Shown: in pieces, positions 1 through 7,700 of the stretch
How positions within the stretch are numbered: the first letter of the stretch is position 1
How the letters are laid out: every line of letters begins with the position of its first letter
From: an uncultured Pirellulaceae bacterium
Lineage (GTDB): Bacteria; Planctomycetota; Planctomycetia; Pirellulales; Pirellulaceae
Length of the DNA stretch: 27,795 bases
Direction: 5' to 3'
Assembly (NCBI GenBank): GCA_934278005.1
Contig: CAKQWG010000018.1
Coordinates: 1 to 27,795, forward strand
Translations under genes and position numbers: made by a program
The notes under the pieces: model-generated
What the model saw: the letters and a program-made list of their open reading frames with translations, nothing else
What the model was told of the DNA's origin: nothing
Database searches by the model: none

Positions 1-1384
1 GATCGCGGAAGTCGAGTAGCTTACCTACCGCAGCTGCGACATCACCGGCAGCCAACAGTTGACGCACAGTCACCATCATCAAGTCCGTGGACAATGCGTG
101 CTCGCCGGAGGTGGCTGCGATGGGACCAACCATGAGCGCCTCGGCGCGGCTCTGCCAGTAGGCTCCATACTTGCTACCGAGTTGCTGCGACTGAGCTACT
201 ATAGCCTGCAGCGCGGTCGGCTTGTCAGCTTCGTCTATGTGCGGCAGCGCGGCCAGCGCGAGTTGCAGGTGAGCCAACTCTACCTCTGCCCCCGCGCCAT
301 CGGCTTGCAAACTAGCCAGCAGTGCGTGGCCCCGCGAAATCCGTGCTGCTGAATGTCCCGCAGCTTGTGCAGTCCCTTGCGCTGATTCCGCGGAGCTGTA
401 GGTCAATTCCTCAATAGCCGTCAGCGCCGCGCGGCGCCGCGCCTGTCGATTGTCCGCGCTAACGGCCAGACGCTCCAATTCTTGCAGCCCGGCCGCCTGC
501 TGTCCCAACTCCACCCGGGCTGTTGCGGCTGCGACTTGTAGCTGCGCGCGCGAGGCCCAATCGGGCTCGGTGCGGCGCAGTATGGCCGTGGCCTGCTGGT
601 CCACCTCGGTTGCCGAAGCGATGCGATCGGACGAACCACGCGGATATAGCCGCGTGCGCAGGAGCAGACACTCGCAGCGCAGCAAGCCGGCATCGACGCT
701 CAGCGCCGCCAACTGCTGGGCAGGTGCCTGGGTTGTTCCCTGAAGGCCTTCTCGCGCAGCGATTGGCTGGCGCTGCTTCAGGTCCTCATCCAGAGAGTCT
801 AGTGCAGTTAAAACTTGGCGAATGCGTGCTAACGCCTGTTCGCGGGGCTGAGCGTTGGCCGGAGCGGCAAAGTACTGTGCCGCGTCTGCCTGGGCTCGCA
901 ACAGTTCGCAGCGCGCAAGCTGCCACTGCAACCAGGGCTTTCGCGGATTATCGGAATCTCGCTCGATGAATTCCGCGTACGCGGCGCGGCATTGGTCCCA
1001 GGCGACGTCGCCATCGGATCTGGCGAACAGTCCGGCCTGGGCATGGCACTCCATCAGCAGCATGGTCCATTTGGCGGCCAGTCCACGCTCCTCGCGCGCT
1101 AGCTCGCGGCGCTGGGTCACGTAAGCTACCGCTGGTTCGGCAAGGCCAGCGCGACACATGGCTTGCACCGTCTGCAAGTCGGCGTCGTCTTGAGCGTGTA
1201 GTATAGGAGAGCACACAAGGAATATGGGCAGCACTGCTGAGCCAGCCCTAAAGCCTCGCAGACCATTGGTTAAACCGCCTGAGCCTCGCCCAGCGCGCCG
1301 TGTCGCTGCACTGCAAGCCACTGCGATACACGCCGCTGCGATACGCGCCACTGCAATTCCAAGCCCCGCAAAGTGCGACTGCAT
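1..1384 (-). CDS. Secreted alpha-helical (TPR-like) protein, C-terminus cut by window edge
   Basis: An open minus-strand frame runs from an ATG at 1384 to the left edge without a stop, giving 461 codons of an incomplete protein. The start is supported by GGAGG four bases upstream, lying inside the end of trmL. The A of the ATG is the last base of trmL's TAA stop, so translation is probably coupled. The N-terminus has two hydrophobic stretches (about residues 7-24 and 46-63). The second ends in LHAQDD and looks like the signal peptidase cleavage region, so the protein is probably exported. The rest is rich in Ala, Gln, Leu, Glu and Arg with repeated short amphipathic helices, resembling TPR-like scaffold proteins common in planctomycetes. 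I recognise no catalytic motif. The family is not identified; the reading frame itself is well supported. Confidence 0.75.
   Translation of the reverse strand, partial: MQSHFAGLGIAVARIAAACIAVACSAATRRAGRGSGGLTNGLRGFRAGSAVLPIFLVCSPILHAQDDADLQTVQAMCRAGLAEPAVAYVTQRRELAREERGLAAKWTMLLMECHAQAGLFARSDGDVAWDQCRAAYAEFIERDSDNPRKPWLQWQLARCELLRAQADAAQYFAAPANAQPREQALARIRQVLTALDSLDEDLKQRQPIAAREGLQGTTQAPAQQLAALSVDAGLLRCECLLLRTRLYPRGSSDRIASATEVDQQATAILRRTEPDWASRAQLQVAAATARVELGQQAAGLQELERLAVSADNRQARRRAALTAIEELTYSSAESAQGTAQAAGHSAARISRGHALLASLQADGAGAEVELAHLQLALAALPHIDEADKPTALQAIVAQSQQLGSKYGAYWQSRAEALMVGPIAATSGEHALSTDLMMVTVRQLLAAGDVAAAVGKLLDFRD
1313..1357 (-). repeat. Three tandem 15-bp units inside the secreted protein's N-terminus
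   Basis: Three imperfect 15-bp units in a row encode IAVAR, IAAAC and IAVAC on the minus strand. They build the first hydrophobic stretch of the overlapping gene, upstream of the more conventional signal sequence. Expansion of a 15-bp unit preserves frame. Confidence 0.6.
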
Positions 1385-1992
1385 TAAGCCTCCGGTCCCG
1401 GGCTGAGAGTTCGCACGGCCGGAGCGCCGGACGGAGTATGCAACAATCCGATCTGACGCGCCGCTTCGTACATGGCGATGCCAGCCGCTGTAGATAAATT
1501 CAAACAACGCACTGGACCCGGCATGGGGATGAAGATTTGTCGCGTAGCATGTTGTTGATGCAGCCAATCGGGCAAGCCCGTCGATTCGCGCCCGAAGACC
1601 AAAGCGTCTCCAAATTGAAATTCCACATCGCAGTGAGCCCGCTGGCCGAACTTGGTCAGCAGCCACAAGCGATCTGTGGGCAGCTTGCCCAGCAACTGCT
1701 GCCAATCGTCCACTAGCTCCCACGCTAGGTCGTCCCAGTAATCCAGTCCCGAGCGGCGAATCTGCTTCGAATCCAAACTGAAACCGGTAGGGCCAACGAT
1801 CCAGAGCTTAGCTCCAAGCGCAACGCAGCTGCGGCCAATGTTGCCGGTGTTGGGTGGAATCTCCGGCTGATACAGCACGACGTGCAGGGGATAATCCGAC
1901 ACGGTTTGTGACGCGCCGTGTTGGCTGAGGCGCGGGCTGTGTTGTTGCGATTCAGGGCGACTCTCGCGACCTGTGCTCCCGGCGGATGTCAT
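1384..1992 (-). CDS. trmL: tRNA (cytidine/uridine(34)-2'-O)-methyltransferase TrmL
   Basis: A SPOUT-class RNA methyltransferase that in the TrmL/YibK family methylates the 2'-OH of the wobble nucleotide of tRNA-Leu isoacceptors, using SAM. The three family motifs are visible: PPNTGNIGR (about residues 46-54), FGRESTGLP (133-141) and IPMPGPVRCLNLS (155-167), the last two building the trefoil-knot SAM site. The catalytic core matches the usual length of about 155 residues. It is preceded by a Ser/Gln-rich extension of roughly 35 residues and followed by a short tail. I chose ATG 1992, which has GGAAAG six bases upstream. A GTG at 2016 would add eight residues but has no ribosome-binding site. 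The gene is divergent from the zinc-ribbon gene and overlaps the downstream secreted-protein gene by one base. Confidence 0.93.
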   Translation of the reverse strand: MTSAGSTGRESRPESQQHSPRLSQHGASQTVSDYPLHVVLYQPEIPPNTGNIGRSCVALGAKLWIVGPTGFSLDSKQIRRSGLDYWDDLAWELVDDWQQLLGKLPTDRLWLLTKFGQRAHCDVEFQFGDALVFGRESTGLPDWLHQQHATRQIFIPMPGPVRCLNLSTAAGIAMYEAARQIGLLHTPSGAPAVRTLSPGPEA

Positions 1993-2087
1993 GCTGGTCT
2001 TTCCGTGCGTGTCCACAATTTTTATGATAAAATGGTCGGCTCTACAGCCAGCTTTATCTCTCGATCTCTATAGCGACAACTTATTTT

Positions 2088-2918
2088 ATGGCAATTCCTG
2101 TCACTTGTCCGAGCTGCATGAAGCGATTTAGCGTAAGCGACAAATTTGCTGGCAAGTCGGGACCGTGCCCCAACTGCAAAAAGACCATCCGCATCCCAGA
2201 GAAGTCGGATGAAATCGTCATTCACGCGCCCGATGAAGCGGCCCCCAAGGATGCCAAGGGGCGGTCGATCCTCAAACCGATTCGGCGGACCGAAGTCAAA
2301 CTGAGCATGCCAGTCATCCTGGCCGCTGCATTATCGAGCTTGGTCGTCGTCGGCGTCGCCTTCGGTTTTGGTATCAGTGGCGGAGCGCCCCTAGCGTTGC
2401 TGGCGGTGGGAGCGATCGCGCTAGCCTTGCCGCTGGTGTTTGTCGGCTACTGGTTTCTGCATGACGACGAACTGGCAGGCTACCGCGGACGAGAATTACT
2501 CATTCGCTGCACCATATGTGCCGCGGTGTTTGCCGCGCTGTGGGGATTGTACGCTTACCTACCGGTGTACCTGACCAGCGACGCTGAAATCAGCGGGCTC
2601 GAGGTAGCCATGTTGTTGCCGATCATGATTGCTATCGGAACCATCGCCTCGGTTTTGACCTTCGAGCTCGAAGTACTGCAAGGCGCCCTGCACTATGCAT
2701 TTTATCTGATCATCACGCTCACGTTGGCTTGGCTGGCCGGCGCTCCACTGTTGGCTCCGCGCGACGCGGAGACCACTGGTGCGGTACCACCGAGCATTTC
2801 CAGTCCTGTCGATAGGGCTCCCAGTGCCGCGCCCGCCAAACCCGTGCCGAGCACGCCTGCGCCTGGCACCGTCACCTCCCCCGAAACCGTTCCCGCTGTG
2901 CCGAAGCTGTTGCAGTGA
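2088..2918 (+). CDS. Zinc-ribbon, multi-pass membrane protein of unknown function
   Basis: A 276-residue protein. Residues 7-30 contain CPSC and CPNC about 20 residues apart, a zinc-ribbon of the type found at the N-terminus of many planctomycete membrane proteins. After a charged linker, about five hydrophobic segments follow (approximately 74-97, 99-123, 137-161, 170-193 and 198-223). The tail from about residue 225 is rich in Pro, Ala, Ser and Thr and looks disordered. No enzymatic motif is visible and no function can be assigned. No convincing Shine-Dalgarno precedes the ATG; it was chosen because the zinc ribbon starts immediately after it. The gene is divergent from trmL with 95 bp between the two starts. 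Confidence 0.85.
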   Translation: MAIPVTCPSCMKRFSVSDKFAGKSGPCPNCKKTIRIPEKSDEIVIHAPDEAAPKDAKGRSILKPIRRTEVKLSMPVILAAALSSLVVVGVAFGFGISGGAPLALLAVGAIALALPLVFVGYWFLHDDELAGYRGRELLIRCTICAAVFAALWGLYAYLPVYLTSDAEISGLEVAMLLPIMIAIGTIASVLTFELEVLQGALHYAFYLIITLTLAWLAGAPLLAPRDAETTGAVPPSISSPVDRAPSAAPAKPVPSTPAPGTVTSPETVPAVPKLLQ

Positions 2919-2946
2919 CCGGTGGGGTAAGCATCCTGCTTGCCCA

Positions 2947-2986
2947 AAGCCAGAAGCTTACGCCACCTCGCAAGCCAGAAGCTTAC
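2947..2986. repeat. Dispersed repeat, two direct copies of AAGCCAGAAGCTTAC
   Basis: Two exact 15-bp copies lie at 2947-2961 and 2972-2986, 25 bp apart, separated by a GCCACCTCGC-type spacer. The same unit with two substitutions recurs in inverted orientation at 23087-23135, so this is a repeat family within the window. The TAA stop of the small secreted protein gene (2983-2985) lies inside the second copy. Confidence 0.8.
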
Positions 2987-3360
2987 CAGTAAAGTGAACG
3001 GGCGGGGCCGCTGGTGACAATCCGTCCCTGCGATGGAAGGTAATAGCGCTGCGGCGCGCTGGATGTGTAGCTAGCGTTGACGGAGGGGCGAGCTGGCGAG
3101 TGGCCGATCCACTGATACCACTGCTCGCGGAGCACGCGCTGCTGAGCCTCAAACTGCACGCGTTGGCGAATGAGATCCCGCGTGTCTTGCCGCTGCGAAT
3201 CGTACCGCGCGTACTCGGCAGCTGACTGGCTGGACAGCGGCAGCCCGCTGCCATAGCTGAGCCCGCCCACATTCTCTTGGCCCTGAGCGGGCCGAGTCGA
3301 AAAGGTGACAAGCAAGGTTATCGCCGCTAGCCAAGTCAATGCACAGGTCAGTCGTATCAT
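2983..3360 (-). CDS. Small secreted protein, hypothetical
   Basis: A 125-residue protein starting at ATG 3360, with GGAG nine bases upstream. Residues 1-28 form a clear signal peptide: MIR, a hydrophobic core, then RPAQGQ before ENV. The mature part has an Arg/Gln-rich helical middle (about residues 50-85) and a Ser/Tyr/Pro-rich end finishing in ARSLYW. No known domain is recognised. The protein is probably periplasmic or surface-associated and of a lineage-restricted type. Its stop codon is embedded in a dispersed repeat (2947-2986), so the final residues may differ between relatives depending on whether the repeat is present. Confidence 0.75.
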   Translation of the reverse strand: MIRLTCALTWLAAITLLVTFSTRPAQGQENVGGLSYGSGLPLSSQSAAEYARYDSQRQDTRDLIRQRVQFEAQQRVLREQWYQWIGHSPARPSVNASYTSSAPQRYYLPSQGRIVTSGPARSLYW

Positions 3361-3589
3361 CTAATCGCACTCCAGGATTGTGGGAAATGTCAGCCACGGA
3401 CCCGGCAAGTTGACCAATCGGGTTGAGGCTCACCTGGCTCTATCGGAAGTCGCACGAGTGAATGCTAGCAAAAGCATTGTTTTGGTTATGACTGGACGAA
3501 TTCCTTGGGGCTAGCACTAATTGGGGAAGAGGTCAGGGGTGTGCGAGCTGTGCGGAAGATGCGGCGGCTGACGGCGCCGACTCGAATGT

Positions 3590-3673
3590 GCCGCCCTCCG
3601 GGCTAAGTGCCCGGTTGGCTGGTGAACCGGTGGCTGATGCCACCGGCAGGGATATGCCGCCTGTTGGGCTAAG
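3590..3673. repeat. GC-rich intergenic repeat with a perfect 8-bp hairpin
   Basis: Two imperfect 18-bp direct copies (3590-3607 and 3656-3673, both starting GCCGCC and ending GGGCTAAG, 14 of 18 identical) flank a perfect hairpin, CCGGTGGC-TGAT-GCCACCGG, at 3627-3646. It has no T-tract, so it is not an intrinsic terminator. It resembles the GGGCTAACGCCC repeats at 14751-14803. The rest of 3361-3683 holds only the upstream region of the small secreted gene; no other gene is seen there. Confidence 0.6.
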
Positions 3674-3683
3674 GTTGTGCTAA

Positions 3684-4597
3684 GAGGCTAACAAAAAACT
3701 GGCGTTTTGAGAAAGTGTTTTAAGTGTTTAAAATTCGAAAGCAAATCGCTACCGCTGCGAGCTTTGCCCATGCCTCAATCATAGGTTGCGTTCGGTCGTA
3801 TCGAAATCGCAATCGACGATATCCTTTGAACCAGGAGATCGTTCGCTCTACCACCCAACGCACTTTTCCGAGATGGCTTCCATGGGGAGCGCCGCGTTTT
3901 CGAATGAGCGGTTCAATGCCCATCCACTTCAGCAGAGCGCGTGCAGCATCATTATCGTATCCCGCATCGGCCACAACTGCATCGGGCAACTCTTTGGGAC
4001 GGCCCACCTGGCCTTTAATACGTGGGAAACCAACGATCAGTGGAAGCAGTTCCTTCTGGTCGCTACGATTAGAACCGGCTGTTTTGACGGCCAATGGAAC
4101 ACCGTTCTTGTCAACTAACAAGGTGTGTTTCGTGCCTGGTTTTGCGCGGTCAACTGGGCTCGGGCCAGTCAGCTCGCCTGAACCGAGTGCGCGAGTTTGC
4201 GTTGAATCAACAACTGCAACGTCTGCCTCTAACTTGTTCGCTTTGTTCAGCATTTCTAGCAAGATTTGGTGCACCGCGTTCCAGATACCTGCATTTTGCC
4301 AATCTCGCACTCGAGTTCGCGCTGTCTCACCACAACAACCAAGTTCAGCCGGTACATCGCTCCAACGGCAGCCAGTAACCAACACATGCCAGACTACTTT
4401 CAAAATGGTTGCGTGTGGCACTCGAGGCCGTCCGCCAACTTGCGTAGGTTCCGGTAGTGGCGGAAGCTGCGGGATGATCAATTCAATTAATTCTTCTGGT
4501 ATTGCATTGCTTGCCATGATAATTCTCCTTGGGAGAATCATGGCGCAAATTGCGTGCCAATTGAATGTGAAATGCCGCGAGGTTTTTTGTTAGCCTC
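3684..4597 (-). mobile_element. Complete IS5-family insertion sequence
   Basis: The element is 914 bp long, bounded by 16-bp perfect terminal inverted repeats GAGGCTAACAAAAAAC (3684-3699 and the complement of 4582-4597). Both ends are flanked by TAA (3681-3683 and 4598-4600), consistent with a 3-bp target duplication or a 2-bp TA one. It carries one intact transposase gene on the minus strand filling almost all of its length. Size, ends and single DDE transposase fit the IS5 superfamily (IS427-like branch is my inference). The intact frame and perfect ends suggest recent insertion or continuing activity. It sits between the GC-rich repeat on its left and the 8-bp minisatellite on its right. 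Confidence 0.9.
3720..4517 (-). CDS. IS5-family DDE transposase
   Basis: A 265-residue transposase. The N-terminal part (about residues 5-90) is the helical DNA-binding domain typical of these elements, with the motif TGCRWSDVPAELG. The RNase-H-fold catalytic domain follows, with likely catalytic acidic residues D104 (in VVDST), D184 (in VADAGYD) and E224 (in WVVERTISWFKGYRRLRFRYDR, the Y-(2)-R-(3)-E type region). I chose ATG 4517 because AAGGAG lies seven bases upstream; an in-frame ATG at 4541 would add eight residues but lacks a ribosome-binding site. No frameshift or stop interrupts the frame. It catalyses cut-and-paste movement of the surrounding element. Confidence 0.93.
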   Translation of the reverse strand: MASNAIPEELIELIIPQLPPLPEPTQVGGRPRVPHATILKVVWHVLVTGCRWSDVPAELGCCGETARTRVRDWQNAGIWNAVHQILLEMLNKANKLEADVAVVDSTQTRALGSGELTGPSPVDRAKPGTKHTLLVDKNGVPLAVKTAGSNRSDQKELLPLIVGFPRIKGQVGRPKELPDAVVADAGYDNDAARALLKWMGIEPLIRKRGAPHGSHLGKVRWVVERTISWFKGYRRLRFRYDRTQPMIEAWAKLAAVAICFRILNT

Positions 4598-4598
4598 T

Positions 4599-4662
4599 AA
4601 GGATGTGAGGATGTGAGGATGTAAGGATGTAAGGATGTAAGGATGTAAGGATGTAAGGATGT
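4599..4662. repeat. 8-bp minisatellite, eight tandem units of (A/G)AGGATGT
   Basis: Eight head-to-tail 8-bp units: AAGGATGT, two GAGGATGT, then five AAGGATGT, followed by a partial AAG. The array starts within the TAA flanking the right end of the insertion sequence, and 8 is not a multiple of three, so it is non-coding. Copy number is likely to vary by slippage. Confidence 0.85.
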
Positions 4663-4746
4663 AAGCGGCCGGTGGGTTAAGAATGTGTAGCAAGGCGGAT
4701 CAAGGATCTGAGTCCGCGTTGCTAGGGATGTATGCCTCGGTGGGCC

Positions 4747-4776
4747 AAAAATGTAGGCGCAAGGCGCCGGTGCTAC
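4747..4776 (-). terminator. Probable intrinsic terminator of the PEPCK-like gene
   Basis: Read on the minus strand, GGCGC-CTT-GCGCC (4768 to 4756) forms a short GC hairpin, optionally enclosed by GTAG/CTAC pairing that includes the stop codon. It is followed by TACATTTTT. It sits immediately after the stop at 4773-4775. Confidence 0.5.
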
Positions 4777-7700
4777 TTGACCAACAGGGCGGGATCGGTG
4801 CCGAGCGTGCCTTCGATCCGCGCGAGGTACTCATCGGTCTTGAAGAACTCCAGCCGCTGATTGGCTTGCTCGATCCGCGCCTCGAGGTCCATCCGCTGCA
4901 CGACCTCTTGGTGAGTCGACTTGTTGCAGAACTGCTTTAAGTAGCGCCGGTGCCGCTGCCACAGGCGGATATCGGCAGCCCGCTTGGCGGTGAGCCGCTC
5001 GCGATACCAAGTGCTGCTGAACATTGCGTCACGGGTGAACTGCTGACGCACCTCGGGCGAGTCCAAGTTAAGTCCGTTGTAGTTCCCCTCGACCATGATC
5101 GACAGCAGCGCCTGCAGCGGCGGACAAGCCACTTCGAAGCTGCCGTCGGTAAAGTACTGCCGCGCCACCTTCTGCTGCGATTCGACAATGTGGTCGACAC
5201 CATCGGCAAAGCCCTCCTCGTCTTGCGTTTCCGGGCACAGGATCCGCGAATCGAAGACCTTATCGGGATTGTCAAACATGCGGCCAAAGAAATGTCGCAC
5301 GAAACGCCGGTTGATGCGGTAGCCCAAGCGGCTGGCCAGGATCGTCCGTCCCTGGTATTCATAATCCTTCAACTGTTCGAGCAGCCCCTCTTGGATGAGC
5401 CACTTGGGATTGCGTTCGTTGGGAGCCATGCGGCACCACAGCTCGGGCACGAGCAAGCTGATATCGTGACCTACTTCGACTTCGCTGCCGACAAAACCGG
5501 CCGCAGTGGAGAAGCCGCCGAGATCGGTCAGGATCATGCTTACCAACGTAGCGTTTAAATCGTGGATCGGCAGCAGCGCATTGAACGGCCCCTTGGTCAG
5601 CGCACCCTCGCTGCCGGCACCGGTGGTCGACGGACTCTTGCCGGTCAACGAGCAGATATAATCCATGAACAGCTCGGGCAGCTCTTGGTAGTGGATCGGG
5701 TTGTAGACGGCCAGCGAACGAATGCCCGCTTCCTTGTCGGGCGGGTTATTGCGCCGCCCCGAGAGCACGGCCGCGACGGGCAGGTGGACCGCTTCATCGC
5801 TGGCCAGACCGCGGTACAGCCTCACGCTGCGCCCGGCGATATAGGTCTCTGCCGGGCTGTCTAGGTCGGGACGATCCTGCAAGTAGCGTGGATTCTTCGA
5901 CGGCTTGCCGTCCACCAAACGCGGATGCGCCGAGCTGACAACGTATTGGGAGTCCGACTGCAAGAAATCCAGCAGCATGTCCTGCATCGGCTCGCTGAAG
6001 GTATCGAAATTCAACACGTCATCGACGATCGCTTGAGCTGTCGGCCGATCGAGCGGTTCAAAGTTGCAGAAGAAATTACCGTCGCTGGCGATGTCGGATT
6101 CGGTCTGCTTATCTAGACCGCGGTGCACGGCGTCATCGGGACGCTGGAACAGTCGGTATTCGCAGTTGGCCACAAATTTATAGCTGTCCGACGAATCGAA
6201 GTCGCCTTGCAGGAAACGCCCGGGGACGACTACTGAGGCGGTGATGTCGTCTTCCAGTTGGACCTTGTACGCGGCGGCGAAATCCTGGCGCAGCTTATAT
6301 GTCTGCCACCGTCGCTGGCTGTCCAAACCGACTCGCAGGTACATCCCCACCAGCTTGCGATTGTGATATTTAAGTTCGTGACCCGGTTCGCCGTTGACGA
6401 CATCCACACTGAAGTGCGAACGCCAGTCGCCGTTCCATTCCGGTTTGCAGAAACGCTTGATGATAAATGCCATAGCATATAACGAACCTGGGATGGTCTT
6501 TAGCCAAGCCTTATACTCGTCGGTGTAGTCGCGCGACGGCGTGAGCAGCTTGATCACGCTGCCCAAGCTGCGTTTGGGATCGAGCAGCGGGCGGCTAGCG
6601 CGCGTCGAGTAATCGGGTTTCTCGGGTGAGTCCTCTCGCCATCGAGTCGAATAGTCCTTCGAGAATAGTTCGTCGAGTTTATCGAAATCGCTGGCCAAAT
6701 CGCTGACGAAGATGGGCCCGCTGAGCATGTAGTCGCGCAGCGACTTGCTGATCTCGCTCTTGCCTCCGCCGCTGACCGTGCACGGTTTGTGGCACACGAT
6801 GCCATCGCCACTGCTGCCCACCAATCGCCACGAGGGAGCCGACGGGTGCTTCTCCATCCGCAGGCGATACCCGCTGGGAGCCATGTAGACTTTGCTAGGT
6901 TCCAGCGGAATGCTCTGCGAAGCGCCGTTGTACTGCCAGTAGATCTTCTGATCGTAGAGCGTGGCTTTGGCGTGTTCGGGGATGTAGATCAGCTTGCTGC
7001 AGTAGCGATCCACCGCATAGCCTTCAGGATGAACATCGACAAAGTCGGCATAGTCGCGAATGACATCTGCAAAAGTGCGTCCGTTGTAGCGTTGGCTGTT
7101 GACTTGGAATTCATCCCCCAGCGACCAACTGGGGAAGGCCAGCGCACCGCCCGCGTGCTCCTCTTCCACGTTGCCCATCAGATTGGCTGCGTAGCTGATC
7201 TGCGTCTTGACCTCCTTCTTGCAGTAGCCGAAATAATTATCTGCAATGAGCGTGACGATTACACCATCGGCGGTACGGCAAGTAGCTTTGAAAGCGGTGC
7301 CGTCGTTGTACTTTTCATCCTCGCTGCGATAGCACATGGCGTCGCGTCGCTGCCGCTCGGTAGCATCGTTCCAGTGAGGTAGGCCCAGTTCGCGCTTGGT
7401 CAAGTGGCACAGGTGCGGCGCCAGGATCACGCAGCCTGTGTGGCCCGACCAGTGCAGCACATCTAATCCCGCATCGTTCTCCGGCAGCAGTGGGTCACCC
7501 GCGTTGCCAAAGATCGACTCGACAAAATCTAGATTGCTGACCAGACCTCCGGGAGCGAAGAAGCGAACCTCCATGGTTTTATGGCGGCAGAAATTGGCCA
7601 CCGCCGGGCAGACCAGCGGACGCACCAACAGCGACACAAAAGCTTGCCGTGGGCCCTCACTGCCCGCCACGGGGCCGGACAAGTAGGGTAGCTGGAGCGA

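Noticed and set aside
523..969. Plus-strand frames within 1-1400
   Set aside because: The continuous minus-strand frame from 1384 to the edge has a ribosome-binding site and coding-like composition; the plus-strand frames are short shadows.
3724..4593. Plus-strand frame antisense to the transposase
   Set aside because: The minus strand carries a clear DDE transposase with ribosome-binding site; the antisense translation shows no recognisable pattern.
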